DNA of 13,154 nucleotides from Chitinophagaceae bacterium (GCA_016720775.1 JADKJX010000006.1:1-13154); one strand, 5' to 3'. Shown: positions 1-9,090, counted from the first letter of the stretch. The notes: generated by a model not told the origin, from the sequence alone. Made by a program: numbers and translations.

Positions 1-404
1 ACAGGTAATACTGCCTTTGAGAGTTTTGCCGGTACCGCATTTTTAAAATCAACAACGACTTTCCACATTGCTGCCCCATTTATCAATTGAACCGTTCCTT
101 TTAAAAGAGCAGAAGGGATTGTTTCCTTATTCGTTCCGGCATTAACCTGTTCGATGATACGAATGGAAGAATCAGAGAAAATTATTTCAAGTAGATTTTA
201 CTCCATCAAGATCCTCGCCATGTGGATACAGGTTGCTGCCGGCAACAGCGGCGCCAGAAAATATTAATTCGTATTTTTTATCACTGAGTTTCTTGCTGCT
301 TACCGTCCACTTAAAAACATTAGCCAAAGAATCTGCCCTGGAGAATGCGCATAATCCCGGCAATAAAAAAGCACAGGAAATATAAATCGTAAATGTTTTA
401 TCAT
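1..404 (-). CDS. Thiol:disulfide interchange protein DsbD, N-terminal part (partial)
   Basis: This is the 5' part of a minus-strand gene that runs off the left edge of the window. The start ATG at 404-402 opens a signal peptide (MIKHLRFIFPVLF, then LLPGLCAFSRA after a one-base shift in the T run near 367). The mature part begins with FKWTVSSKKLSDKKYELIF and continues through LYPHGEDLDGVKST. A second shift near 197 leads to EIIFSDSSIRIIEQV and ends with VPAKLSKAVLP at the edge. This matches the DsbD N-terminal immunoglobulin-like domain of Bacteroidota, which receives electrons in the periplasm. A membrane DsbD core and a thioredoxin domain would be expected beyond the edge but cannot be seen. 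The gene lies 62 bases downstream of a stand-alone paralogue of the same domain, probably in one operon. Family assignment is fairly sure; that it is full-length DsbD is inferred. Confidence 0.6.
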
Positions 405-466
405 GTCAGGTATCTACAAAAACGAGTTCATATAAAGAACCTGTTTCAGATCAAGTTCAAAAATAG

Positions 467-924
467 TTATTTCAACGCCGTGTTAAACGTTACTTTTTAG
501 ACGGGAGGCATTTCTTATCATCACATGTCTGGTATTTCTACCGAACCGCTGATATTTGTTTTGGCGGCTGGTTTTAATTTCACCTTTGTACAAACTCCAG
601 CTCATTTATGAATACTGGTTGGCCGATATGCCCAGCCGTTTATCGGTATATGTTTCCATTTTACCGTTCTCTTTCACCTTTCCTCAAGACTTACCAGTGG
701 ACTTTTATTAAACGCTATTGCTGTCGGGTTAATGATGGCATCCTTGGGTTGTGATTGGGAATACAGGTGCCAGTTCATCTGGATATTTGCAACCATATGG
801 ATCCTGCATGTTTTAGCATCGATCTTTTTTTGGCAGTAAATGTCCATTTAACCGGGTCGAGCATTTCAGCGTTGGAAAGCCCGGTTACTGCAACTAATAC
901 AAGGACTATTAATAATCGTTTCAT
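467..924 (-). CDS. Stand-alone DsbD N-terminal domain protein (exported)
   Basis: The protein is about 152 residues once indels are bridged. It starts at ATG 924-922 with a signal peptide (MKRLLIVLVLVAVTGLSNA), followed by EMLDPVKWTFTAKK. After a shift, MNWHLYSQSQP and FNKSPLVSLEGKVKENGK can be read, both typical of this domain in Bacteroidota. The redox motif is TCDDKKCLP, a C-x4-C pair, and the chain ends VTFNTALK at stop 469-467. There is no membrane core, so it is a single periplasmic domain that probably exchanges electrons with a DsbD-type reductase or its substrates. The DsbD-like gene lies directly downstream. At least four indels interrupt the frame, for example near 835, 685, 600 and 495. 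The family call is strong because both ends and the cysteine motif agree. Confidence 0.72.
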
Positions 925-942
925 GTAAATCTTATTCATACC

Positions 943-950
943 CAAAATTA
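943..950 (-). promoter_or_regulatory. -7 promoter element (TAATTTTG) for the DsbD-domain operon
   Basis: The minus strand reads TAATTTTG, an exact match to the Bacteroidota -7 consensus TAnnTTTG. It lies 18 bases upstream of the start codon at 924, in the gap after purQ. I see no clear TTG or TTTG -33 element at the usual distance. It would give a very short leader. Confidence 0.45.
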
Positions 951-1007
951 CGGAATTGTGTGTTATGCGGATGTAATGGGATGAAGACGTTTTACAGCAG
1001 TATATTG

Positions 1008-1690
1008 TTAATTTATACCAAACAGGCGGTTAAAAACACTCCTGCCATCTTCATTACCCAGCAGGCTGCTGCAGGCTCTTTCGGTGAGGAATCATGCCAA
1101 AGACATTCCGTTGCTGTTATTGCAGATGCCTGCAATATTGCGAATAGCACCACTGGGGTTAGCACCCGCATTCACATTCCCTTTTCATCACAATACCGTA
1201 AAATGATCTCGCCGGTGCATCTCCAGTTCTTCCAGCGTGGCATTATTGGCAAAGTATCTTCCTCGCCATGCGCTACAGGGATCCCGAGCGGAGTCGAAGG
1301 ATATTTAGCGTTGCCCTTCTGAGGCGCCTTCTTTATATAAATATTTTTTCAAACAAACTGCTGCTATGGCTATTGCGCAAAAGAACCCCGGAGCAAACCG
1401 CTTTCGCATAATATTTCTGAAAGCCATGCAAACACCCAGCACTTTTCCTCCCCTATTGGCAAACTAATCACACTTTGCATCATGGGACTGAAACTGGCAA
1501 TGGCACCACAACGCAGGTAGTCGCCATAACTGAATCTCTGGGCAGAACAATGCAATCATCCGTTGTAAAACTACTGATGTCTTTATCCTTGTGCCAGAGG
1601 AATTACTTCCTGTCGAAATCATTTTGGAGAGCTTCGATTATGTCCCTGTCGCAGTTGCTGCCGGGGAAAACCACTTACGCCGAATTTCAC
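1008..1690 (-). CDS. purQ: Phosphoribosylformylglycinamidine synthase, glutaminase subunit PurQ
   Basis: PurQ releases ammonia from glutamine for FGAM synthase, the fourth step of purine synthesis in the cytoplasm; PurL is the partner in split systems. Bridging the indels gives about 227 residues, the usual length. Readable blocks in order are VKFGV, FPGSNCDRDIIEALQ (after a shift), DDCIVLP, FSYGDYLRCGAIASFSPMM, and the nucleophile-elbow region GGKVLGVC (next residues NGFQ if one A is restored). These are followed by ILCESGLL, VAHGEGRYFA, NPSGAIRNIAGICN, MMPHPERA and NRLFGIN before the stop at 1010-1008. The start chosen is GTG at 1690-1688, directly before KFGV. The catalytic Cys is visible, and the PHPE motif carries the His-Glu pair. 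Around ten indels or miscalls break the frame. The gene sits downstream of a DUF6427 gene but has its own -7 element. Confidence 0.9.
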
Positions 1691-1728
1691 GTATTCTGAA
1701 TCTTGTAAGACGATATTTAGGTTCGTGG

Positions 1729-1736
1729 CAAAGGTA
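1729..1736 (-). promoter_or_regulatory. -7 promoter element (TACCTTTG) for purQ
   Basis: The minus strand has TACCTTTG, a full match to TAnnTTTG, 38 bases upstream of the chosen purQ start at 1690. It lies in the 73-base gap after the DUF6427 gene. No convincing -33 element was found. Confidence 0.5.
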
Positions 1737-1750
1737 ATAAATGAACGCCT

Positions 1751-1764
1751 ATCTGCTATCAGAT
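1751..1764. repeat. Small inverted repeat upstream of purQ
   Basis: ATCTG-ctat-CAGAT is a 5-bp inverted repeat with a 4-base spacer, ending at the stop codon of the DUF6427 gene and just upstream of the purQ -7 element. It could be an operator or a weak hairpin. No T-run follows, so it is not a good terminator, and it may be chance. Confidence 0.2.
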
Positions 1765-2731
1765 CAGTCGAAGTAATTAATGGCAAGAAACAAATGCAAC
1801 CATCAGCCAGTGCAGTAACAGCGGGAACCAGTTTTTGGCAGGATACAGGAATGCTGCTCCTGTAGTGTCGATAAGGGCACGGCACATAATATCCAGTAGT
1901 CAAACCGTATGCGTGGAAATGATAAAAGGCACAAACAGCGCCACCATCAGGTAAAGGAAAATAAGGTTCCAGCTTTACGGGCCTGGATCAACTGGTGCCT
2001 GAAATTCCGCTGAATGAAAAAGATACCAATGATGGAAGTGAGAAGAACGATGATGATGGCTGATAAGCCCACTGGGCTCGATTGAAAACCGCAGGGTAAC
2101 GGCAAAGCCCGGAAAATGATAGCCCTGCCATTTGTCGGTTAAAAACAATGGCCAGCAAAAATAGTAGGGTGTAATGATTACCCAGCAGCGCAAGGACCCA
2201 TTCGGCCAGCTTAAAAGCCGGGTCAACGCAAGTCCCGAAAATGATGAAGGCGGCAAAGGCCAGGAAGGAAAAAAAAGAAGTGTGGAAAGACCGATGGCGA
2301 TGCTGACACTAAAGAGTGCTGCTTTAGGTGATGGACTGTTATAGATGCTACTCATCTTTGCCCATACCCATATCAACAGGGTATTAATGATCAATGGCGA
2401 GGATAAAAGATTCCACTCCATGAACGGGAAGCGATGAGCAGGTAACTCATACCGGTAAGATAATTGGGCCGCTGCATGATACGCTGATCATTTACCAGCT
2501 TATTAAAAGAAAATTTCGGGTATATAACAATACAAATGAATGATGGGATAGATCACTGGAAGTCCAACGCTGACCGGCTGCAGCCATTTTAATAAAGCCT
2601 TATACAGGAATCCATCGATCTGCTGCTGATGCGGTATTTGGGATGGTGGAATACGGGTAATTTCAGCAATAACCCATACAGCAGAAGTAAAAATTGTTAT
2701 AAGAATTATTGGCCTTAAAAATACCGGTCAC
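1764..2731 (-). CDS. DUF6427 family multi-pass membrane protein
   Basis: The reconstructed protein is about 320 residues, normal for this Bacteroidota family of unknown function. It opens with VTGIFKANNSYNNF from a GTG start at 2731-2729. After shifts come LLYGLLLKLPVF and KALLKWLQPVSVG, then NKLVNDQRIMQRPNYLTG. The longest intact block starts at 2421 with EWNLLSSPLIINTLLIWVW, followed by AKMSSIYNSPSPKAALFSV. Later come GLALTRPFKLAEWVLALLG, FLTDKWQGYHFPGFAVTL, HWLMVAFV and AINYFD at stop 1766-1764. It is strongly hydrophobic with perhaps eight to ten membrane spans, so it acts in the inner membrane. The role is unknown. Its stop lies 73 bases before the purQ start on the same strand. Six or more indels break the frame. 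The assignment rests on recall of the N-terminal and NDQRIMQRPNYLTG signatures. Confidence 0.7.
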
Positions 2732-2831
2732 AAAAGAGATAATTGGTAACGAGTGATAAGTCTGTACGCAAAATGAGTATTTATTATTACTTAGTGAAAA
2801 CCGTTTGTACACGTGACAGATAATATTCTGC

Positions 2832-4383
2832 CTAGAACTCTACTTTAGCAAAACACTGGTTTAACATCGGTAAGACAGGGAATGATAAGTTGCCCGGAAC
2901 CTATCCGTTTGCTTAAACTGGGTACAAACTCATATCCCTTTCTTTACTTTTTAAGTAGGGTTTCTTTTTATTGTTCCATTGGGTGAAATAATTTCCTCGG
3001 GTCTGTCACGATCTGGTTTTTCCGGTCGTTGTTAAACAGGAAATGCTTACTTTCTGCTTTCTGCTTTTCCTTCTTTTTTTTCTAAAAGAGCCTGGTTGAA
3101 AAAGACAGGTACTTTCCTTCATCATCGGAAACTAGTCCTTCTCTGGCCAGATCCTGCTCCATTCCAGTTTAACAATTTATTGACGCTGGCCAATGTACGC
3201 AGCACATTCTCGCCATAGTAACTCGTGGAGGACTGGTTATTAAAGCTGCTATATGGCCTGTAATATCCCATGTATGGATTGTAACAATAATACCCGTTAG
3301 AGGGATAGTAGGATTATACAGGTAGTCGTACCGGTTCCAGTGCATTATTGCTTCCCCGGGTATCGCTGGTATAATCTTCTGCGGCAAGTAATGAAGCCGC
3401 CGTCTTTTTTACGATCACCTGCCGGATGAAGTAGTTATCAAAAGCAAAACGTAATAGGCCGCTGCGCTTGGCCTCATCCCGCAACGAATCGCCGAATTCG
3501 GTGAACTGCGATGCAAAGGGCCCGGATTTGTCCCGGTCCCATATACAGGTATACAGCCCTTCAATACTGCCTCTGTTCTTTTTGTAATAGAAGGTATTAA
3601 TGATATACCGGTTATTCAGGTTATCAACTTTAAGATGCACATCGTCAATAAACTTTTCTTCCAGTTCGATCTTCTGGTAAAACAGGAATATTTTGCGACG
3701 GTGACAGCGTTACCGTGTCAAGCATACTGGTATAATCCCTGTTTCCGATTGCGTTTCATGAGAAAATAAAAGTTCCGTCATTGCCATGTGAAAATTGTCG
3801 CAGTTCTCCCTGCGCTCATTAAAGTCCGTAACATACCGGTTCTTGCTCACTAATTTAAAACTTTTGTCAAACAGCAGGCTTACCATGTCGAACTCCTGGT
3901 AGCGGGTTCGAATTTTAAAGATCATGATCCGCTGCCCGTCTTCACTATGTATCACCGCATAGATCTTGTTATTTGCTATCACGGGTATCCGAGTAGTATC
4001 CACTTCTACCGGTTCATCGATTTTCTCTGCATTATCACTCATCTTTACCACCACGCAATGGTGGGTGTTCTTCTTCTGAATTGGTATATGACGTAAAAAA
4101 TCCGGGTAAGCAACAAAATCAACATTGAAGGTTTTTTTTTCAAGCATAAAATCCTTGTTAACTGTTTTTACCGTGTTCATGTCATTGATGACAAACACGG
4201 ATCTTGTGTTTCCACCGCAACATTTTTGTAAACTAGCATTTTGTTGTTCAGGCGGCCGACGATATCAAAGTTCATATCCCCGGTATCTCCCCTGTCAAAA
4301 TCAGAGAACTTGAGGGTTTGTGCAGAAACCACTGCCGGCATCAACATCCCAAAAAAAATAAGAAGCAAACAAACCCGGTTCAT
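2832..4383 (-). CDS. Conserved exported protein of unknown function
   Basis: The gene begins at ATG 4383-4381 with a clear signal peptide (MNRVCLLLIFFGMLMPAVVSAQ) and, with indels bridged, extends to about 515 residues. The mature part starts LKFSDFDRGDTGDMNFDIVG. A long intact stretch (4198-3710) contains KKNTHHCVVVKMSDNAEKI and YAVIHSEDGQRIMIFKIR. A second stretch (3640-3314) contains KVDNLNNRYIINTFYYKKNR and FIRQVIVKKTAASLLAAEDY. Beyond it come a tyrosine-rich segment (SYYPSNGYYCYNPYMGYYRP), LAREGLVSDDEGKYLSF, HFLFNNDRKN, IISPNGTIKRNPT and the tail KPVFAKVEF at stop 2834-2832. Repeating 'recall, display, compare' phrases suggest a beta-strand-rich protein, perhaps a propeller, secreted or periplasmic. 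I recognise no enzyme motif. Several indels occur near 4190, 3700, 3320 and 3100. The continuity of the C-terminal part is an inference from frame tracking. Confidence 0.55.
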
Positions 4384-4457
4384 ACCGGAAAACTTTGATA
4401 ATAAATTACGATTTTAAACCCATAGCGAGTAAATTAGACTGAAGAAGATGTGGCGGA

Positions 4458-4478
4458 ATTTGTTTTTGCATAACAAAT
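4458..4478. repeat. Inverted repeat in the divergent intergenic region
   Basis: ATTTGTT and AACAAAT form a perfect 7-bp inverted repeat with a 7-base spacer, 18 bases upstream of the plus-strand epimerase start and about 75 bases upstream of the divergent exported-protein gene. It could be an operator for either gene. The 113-base gap shows no clear TAnnTTTG element. Confidence 0.3.
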
Positions 4479-4496
4479 CCCGAAGTTTTTTATATC

Positions 4497-5508
4497 ATGG
4501 CAACCATTCTAATTACAGGCGGCACCGGCTTAATTGGCAAAGCCCTTACAAAGGCATTGCTGCAGCAAGGACATGAGGTAATTATTTTATAAGGAATATT
4601 ACCGGGAGAAAGGCAATACAGGGCACCAGCTATGCCGCATGGGATGTGAAGAAACAGCAGATCGACCTTGCAGCTATGCAGCAGGCAGATTACATCATCC
4701 ACCTGGCAGGCGCCGGCGTGGTTGATAAAAAATGGACCGTGGCCTATAAAAATGAAATAAGAGAAAGCCGCACAGAAAGCAGCCGCCTGCTTATAGATGC
4801 TTTAAAGAATAACAATAATAAAGTGAAAGCTATTGTGAGCATGAGTGCCATTGGCTGGTATGGCGCCGATGCCGAAGCGGTTAAACCATTTGAAGAAACA
4901 GATGCCGCCGACACCGGTTTCCTCGGGAGAAACCTGTAAACTCGGAAGAAAGCATTGAGCCGGTAATACTCTTGGAAAAAGACTGGCAAAAATCCGAACC
5001 GGTATTGTACTCGCTGGCAATGGCGGCGCTTTGGCAGAATTTAACAGCCGCTTCATTTTGGGGTGGATGCCATTTTAGGAAATGGAAAACAATGGTAAGC
5101 TGGATCCATGTGGATGACCTGTGCCAGATGTTCCTGATGCTATTGAAAATGAAAAGTTGCAAGGCAGTTATAATGCAGTGACGCCAAAACCGGTATCCAA
5201 CAAAATACTCAAAGCACTTACCTTAGCCAAAACAACTGCGGGGCAGATTTTACATTCCTATCCACGTGCCGGTATTTGTTCTAAAACTTATGCTGGGGCA
5301 AAGAAGTATTGAAGTATTAAAAAGTGCAACGGTAAGCTGCAAAAAGATAATGAATATCGGGTTTAAGTTGAATTATGATGACATTGAAACTGCATTAACA
5401 GACCTGGCGAAAAATAAAATTACAGATCAGACCCCATCATTTTCTCCGGCTCCAGAAATAAAACAGGATAAGATAGCCAAGCGCACAAAGGGAACACTAT
5501 CGAATTAA
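4497..5508 (+). CDS. TIGR01777 family NAD(P)-dependent epimerase/oxidoreductase
   Basis: This is an extended short-chain dehydrogenase of the YfcH/SulA-like type, presumably cytoplasmic; its substrate is unknown. ATG 4497-4499 begins ATILITGGTGLIGKALTKAL, the glycine-rich NAD(P) loop (TGGTGLIG). An in-frame stop at 4590-4592 is a miscall: the next frame gives YAAWDVKKQQIDLAAM, ADYIIHLAGAGVVDKKWT, the family motif NEIRESRTESSRLLIDAL and VSMSAIGWYGADAE. After shifts near 4930-5170 come WIHVDDLCQMF, YNAVTPKPVSNKILKALTL and the DUF1731-like tail PVFVLKLMLGQRSIEVLKSA, then YDDIETALTDLAK. The literal frame runs to 5508. If one A is missing in the run at 5410-5414, the real end is the TAA at 5415-5417, which fits the family's length (about 305) and avoids overlap with the convergent permease. 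It is the only plus-strand gene in the window. Confidence 0.85.
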
Positions 5509-6241
5509 AATCAGAAGGCAGGATATTCCTGGGTATGTTCGAAAACTGTTCGAAAGGTGAAGTAAGCAGTCCATCGGAAGCATTCATGGGTAAGTAATTA
5601 CCGAGGTTACCCCAGTCTATGTTACTGTCCTTTTTCAATTTAACTGCCAGAAAGAATAACATCAGCGAGTACACCATTTTCGAAATGGTATAAATAAAGA
5701 AAAGGGCGATCGCAACTCCCGATTTTTTTGTAAGCAGTGAGACTGTAGAATAGCCACCATATTATAGGTGAATGCCTTTAACAGGAAATACCCGATATTC
5801 TCAAAACCATTCAATGAAAAGGAGGAACGGATAGTTGCACCAAAGATCAAAGCAGTAATTACAACAACCAGCGTACATGCCAAAGCAAAAATTAATGCCA
5901 TTTGCGATCTTTACCTTTAAAAACTCAAACCGGCTCCAACCATCAATGATGTTCTGGCGGTGGGTCTTGTAATTAAATTCGTTTGATATTAAGATCACGA
6001 TCAGCAAAGCCGGCAGCATTAAAAATAACTACTGTAAATAGCTACGGTCTTCCAAACCATATCAAAATCAAAGGGAGACCCTCCCAGCAATATCTTTGAA
6101 GCCTGCACTTTATCAAGTACATTTCTTTTAAACAAAAAACAATGTAATTGGAGGCTCCCCACAAGTACAAAAAGAACCAAACAAAATAAAACCGGTATAG
6201 CCTTTTATTTTCAGCCATTCAATTTTCAAGAGATTGATCAT
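5437..6241 (-). CDS. ABC-2 type transporter permease
   Basis: The membrane subunit of an ABC exporter, about 265 residues once bridged. ATG 6241-6239 gives INLLKIEWLKIKGYTGFILF, the usual short cytoplasmic start and first helix of ABC-2 permeases. Then come LPALLIVILISNEFNYKTHR and QNIIDGWSRFEFLKVKI, the cytoplasmic loop typical of this type, LIFALACTLVVVITALIFGA, and, after a shift, IALFFIYTISKMVYSLMLFF. The end reads ALGYLILFYFWSRRK at stop 5439-5437; an alternative frame continues to the TAA at 5422-5420. About six spans are visible. It lies 26 bases downstream of the matching ATPase gene, so the two form an ATPase-permease pair. Substrate is unknown; BcrAB-like pairs often give antibiotic or peptide resistance. 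At least five indels break it. Confidence 0.75.
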
Positions 6242-6267
6242 TGTAAAATTATAAGCAGTTTAGAATA

Positions 6268-7182
6268 TTATTTATCGCTTTGTTTTCCTGTAATTTCCAA
6301 AACCTGGTTTCCAGCGATTTTCGTTTTACATTTAATTTGTTAAGCTGGCCATTTTTCAAAGCACATCCTGTTAATGGGCTTCCCCGGTAACACTTTCGGC
6401 GCATATCAATTGCAGGTCATTTTCTGTTTCTGTAATTGACAATACACCGTCATATTGCTGCAATATATTTTTTGCAGCATTTTTATCAGCCGCACTTATT
6501 TCTATCAATACATTCGTGACCGTATCAACTCCCCGGTATCATGAGTTCTGCAACAGAGCCCACGATTTTCAATACCCCTTTTGAATGATGGCCACATGGG
6601 TACATTTTTTCCACTTCATCAAGGATATGACTTGCCATGATGATGGTTTTACCCGCTTTATACAATTCCTTTATCAGTTCCCTGATCTCTGCAATACCGG
6701 CAGGGTCTAACCCGTTTGTTGGTTCATCAAAAACCAAAATATCCGGATCTCCTAAAAGTGCTGAAGCAATGGCCAGCCGCTGTTTCATCCCCAACGAATA
6801 GGTATTGAATTTAGAAGTCCTGCGATCATACAGGTTTACCATTTTTAAAACCTTCTCAATATCTCCTTCGCCTCTGCCTTTGATCATCGCTGCTATCTTC
6901 AGATTTTTTCTGCGCTGAGGTAATGATAAAAATTAGGGGTTTCCAATAAGGTGCCATTGGTTTTTCTTACATCATTTGGGGCAAGTCCGTTGCCTGCCCA
7001 GGAGTATGTTCCACCCGAAGCCTTTATTACATCCATTACAATGCCCAGCAAAGTTGTTTTTCCACTTCCGTTCGACCTAAAATTCCAAAAACAGTTTTTG
7101 GAGGTACTGAAAAACTAACATTATCAAGTGCTTTAACCTTACGATAATTCTTAGTCAGATTATTGATACTGAGTACTGCCAT
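6268..7182 (-). CDS. ABC transporter ATP-binding protein (BcrA-like)
   Basis: The cytoplasmic ATPase of the exporter, about 305 residues with indels bridged. ATG 7182-7180 opens AVLSINNLTKNYRKVKALD. Walker A reads (G)NGSGKTTLLGI after restoring about one base near 7075. Then come NGTLLETPNFYHYLS, the signature YSLGMKQRLAIASAL (an LSGGQ variant common in BcrA-type ATPases), Walker B ILVFDEPTNGLDP and the switch histidine in IIMASHILDEVEK. The accessory C-terminal region continues past the apparent stop at 6527-6525, in shifted frames: NVLIEISAADKNAAKNILQQ, LQLICAESVTGE, RKSLETRF and ITGKQSDK at stop 6270-6268. The C-terminal SLETRFLEITG-type ending is common in Bacteroidota members. It is co-oriented with the permease (26-base gap) and follows the zinc protease by 44 bases. 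Substrate unknown. Confidence 0.88.
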
Positions 7183-7215
7183 GATTGAAGAAATGAATTG
7201 TGGGCATGAAGATAA

Positions 7216-7230
7216 CTGAAATTTTTTCAG
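7216..7230. repeat. Inverted repeat at the end of the metalloprotease gene
   Basis: CTGAAA-ttt-TTTCAG is a perfect 6-bp inverted repeat with a 3-base spacer that covers the protease stop codon. An RNA hairpin is possible, but it is AT-rich and no T-run follows, so I do not call it a terminator. Confidence 0.2.
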
Positions 7231-7879
7231 GCAGAGTCCGGCACCTGTTTTTCGTGCCAGATAGAAGTGAACCCGCCTACCACGGCAAAGCCCTATTGTC
7301 AAAATCAAGTTGACCGAGTTTGAGATCATCAATATCTGTTTGCAGCACTTTACGGGTGAATGGATTTAGTGTTCCGCCTTTTTCTCCTGCAGCCACTTCC
7401 GGGTAGTATTGAAACTGCGGATCAACCAAAGTACCCGGGGAAACATGATGCCCGGCGTTCCTTTCCCGGATATCAAGGATGTGCGGATGATCCAATCCAA
7501 GCGTATGGCCAAATTCATGCGCAGCCGTACTGGAATTATTGAGCAGGTTCTCCAGTTTAAAATAACCGGTATTCGAATTCACCCCGTCAACAAAGAAATA
7601 TTGCCTATGGCAAATTCTTCAATGCGGAAATAATTATTGGATTGGTATTTTCAAATACTGTCTCAGGAGTAAGCGTCTTGTTGTATGAGCCTTTGATATT
7701 AAAACGAACATTGTAGTTTTTCTAAAGAACCAGTTCTGGCTTAGCTGGATCATTCCCCCGGTTCATTCCAGTGATCTTCCACATCCTTTTGCGTCTGCAT
7801 ACAATTCTTCAGCCGCATCACCAAAAGATCAGTTCGGCATGAATGACGAGGTTCCTGTTTGACTGTACTCTGCTTCCAT
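7227..7879 (-). CDS. Matrixin-like (metzincin) zinc metalloprotease
   Basis: A protein of about 217 residues with the extended zinc motif HEFGHTLGLDH (HExxHxxGxxH), giving three histidine ligands and the catalytic Glu. In the shifted frame a Met-turn follows, GTPGIMFPRGTL, as in metzincins. ATG 7879-7877 starts EAEYSQTGTSSFMPN. Fragments of the N-terminal part are FGDAAEELYADAK, VRFNIKGSYNKTLTPETVF and FRIEEFAIGNISFVDGV. The intact block 7582-7277 carries the active site and VDPQFQYYPEVAAGEKGGTL, then FTRKVLQTDIDDLKLGQL. The chain ends with GGFTSIWHEKQVPDSA at stop 7229-7227. No signal peptide is visible, so it may act in the cytoplasm or leave by another route. It lies 44 bases upstream of the ABC ATPase on the same strand, possibly one transcript. 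Several indels interrupt the N-terminal half. Confidence 0.78.
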
Positions 7880-7938
7880 TTACCGGTTTATATTATTCTG
7901 CTGAATTTTACGTTTTTAAAACAGCTCCCAAATAAGGA

Positions 7939-9032
7939 TTAACCTGCCAGTGAAACACCTGTCAGTTTTCCCTATTCCAAAGTTATGGCTGCAGCCGCCA
8001 GTCCGAAAATTACCTGCCTGAAACCGGAGAACCAGATGCTTTTGCCGGTAAACAGCGTTATAGCTGATCCGATCAAAAATAAGCCAAGGGCACTACCTGC
8101 CACACTGATAATTATGGCTGTTGTACCTATGGTAAAAGAAAGGAATAACCGGGATAACTGCACCAATGGCAAAAAGTATGAACGAATAAATGGCTGCTTC
8201 CATAGCAGAGCCTTTTAATTCTTCGGCATTAATGCCCAGTTCTTCTTTTACCAGTATTTCATACGCATGATCTTTGTTCAACATGATCTCTGCAGCCATT
8301 GTATGGGCCTGATCTTCCGGTATCCCCTTTGCCATATAGATCAATGCCAGTTCTTTTTGTTCTCCTTCAGGATTTGTTTCCAGTTCATCCATTTCCAGCT
8401 GCATTTGATTTTCATGAAGCTCCTGCGAACTTTTCACAGATATCCATTCTCCCAATGCCATGGATAATGCACCTGCCAGCAGACCGGCAACGCCAGCCAA
8501 TAAAACACCGCTTTGTCCGGATGTGGCTCCGGCAATGCCCATTACCAAACTGAAATTAGATACTAAGCCATCGTTACCTCCCAACACTGCTGCCCGTAAA
8601 GCCACCAACAGAGCGGTGCCTGCTCTCAAATTTTGCTACATTACCACCGGTTACTTTTGATTCTGTTTCCAATAAAGACCGAAGAATGGTTACATGAGTT
8701 GTTTCGGCGCCCGTGATGACCATATTATTTTTGTTTTTGGCAGCAATGACCGCACTGGAAATACTTTTTTCTGTATCCATTAATACGCCCAGAACATAAT
8801 CATACCCAAATATTTTCCCGATCTTATTTAATGCCTTAGCCCTGAAAGATGGTGGCGGTAGTTCAGGCATGTCCTGTTTTTGCAAAAAGGCTTCTGCATG
8901 GCCCTTTTCAATTTCGCTCATTTGCCTGAAAACATTTGCAACAGTTGGATCAGATTCTGCCTCAGCTAATTTTTTATACAAATACGAGGCATCAACTTCC
9001 GTCTGGATATTATTTTTTTTACTGTTTTTCAA
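7939..9032 (-). CDS. Ferritin-like / VIT1 fusion protein (MbfA-type iron transporter)
   Basis: About 364 residues in two domains. The N-terminal ferritin-like part (residues 1-140) has E12, the ExxH pair E42/H45 in EIEKGH and a second pair E110/H113 in AETTHV, the layout of a di-iron four-helix bundle. After a shift near 8620 the VIT1/CCC1 membrane domain begins with ALRAAVLGGNDGLVSNFSLV, followed by GIAGATSGQSG and GALSMALGEWISVKSSQE. A cytoplasmic loop rich in Glu and Met (QMQLEMDELE, EIMLNKDHAYEIL) and further helices follow. The C-terminus needs two more shifts: FTIGTTAIIISVAGSALGL, then KLTGVSLAG at stop 7941-7939. Family members named MbfA in alphaproteobacteria export iron or reduce iron and peroxide stress. 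The start is TTG at 9032-9030; no in-frame ATG lies upstream before a stop. It lies downstream of the rubrerythrin-DUF2231 group, beyond a hairpin. Confidence 0.85.
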
Positions 9033-9069
9033 AATATTGTTTTAGTATGTTAAGAAATAAAATTACAAC

Positions 9070-9090
9070 TCCCCACTAATACAGTGAGGA
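9070..9090 (-). terminator. Hairpin between the DUF2231 gene and the ferritin-VIT1 gene
   Basis: Read on the minus strand, TCCTCACT - gtatt - AGTGGGGA forms an 8-bp stem (one T-G pair) with a 5-base loop, followed by GTTGTAATTTTATTT. It lies 47 bases beyond the DUF2231 stop and 37 bases before the ferritin-VIT1 start. It is a weak Rho-independent terminator or an attenuator; the T-rich tail is interrupted. Confidence 0.4.

Noticed and set aside
960..1322. Plus-strand open frame of 120 codons
   Set aside because: It is antisense to the C-terminal half of purQ, whose conserved motifs can be read on the minus strand; no family resemblance in the plus-strand product.
7972..8660. Several plus-strand open frames of 66-84 codons
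   Set aside because: They lie antisense to the VIT1 domain, which has clear conserved motifs; they are shadow frames.
9038..9055. GTTAAGA near the ferritin-VIT1 start as a third regulator site
   Set aside because: Only one partial 7-mer is present, the copy 11 bases away does not match, and it lies too close to the start codon for the spacing seen at the other two promoters.
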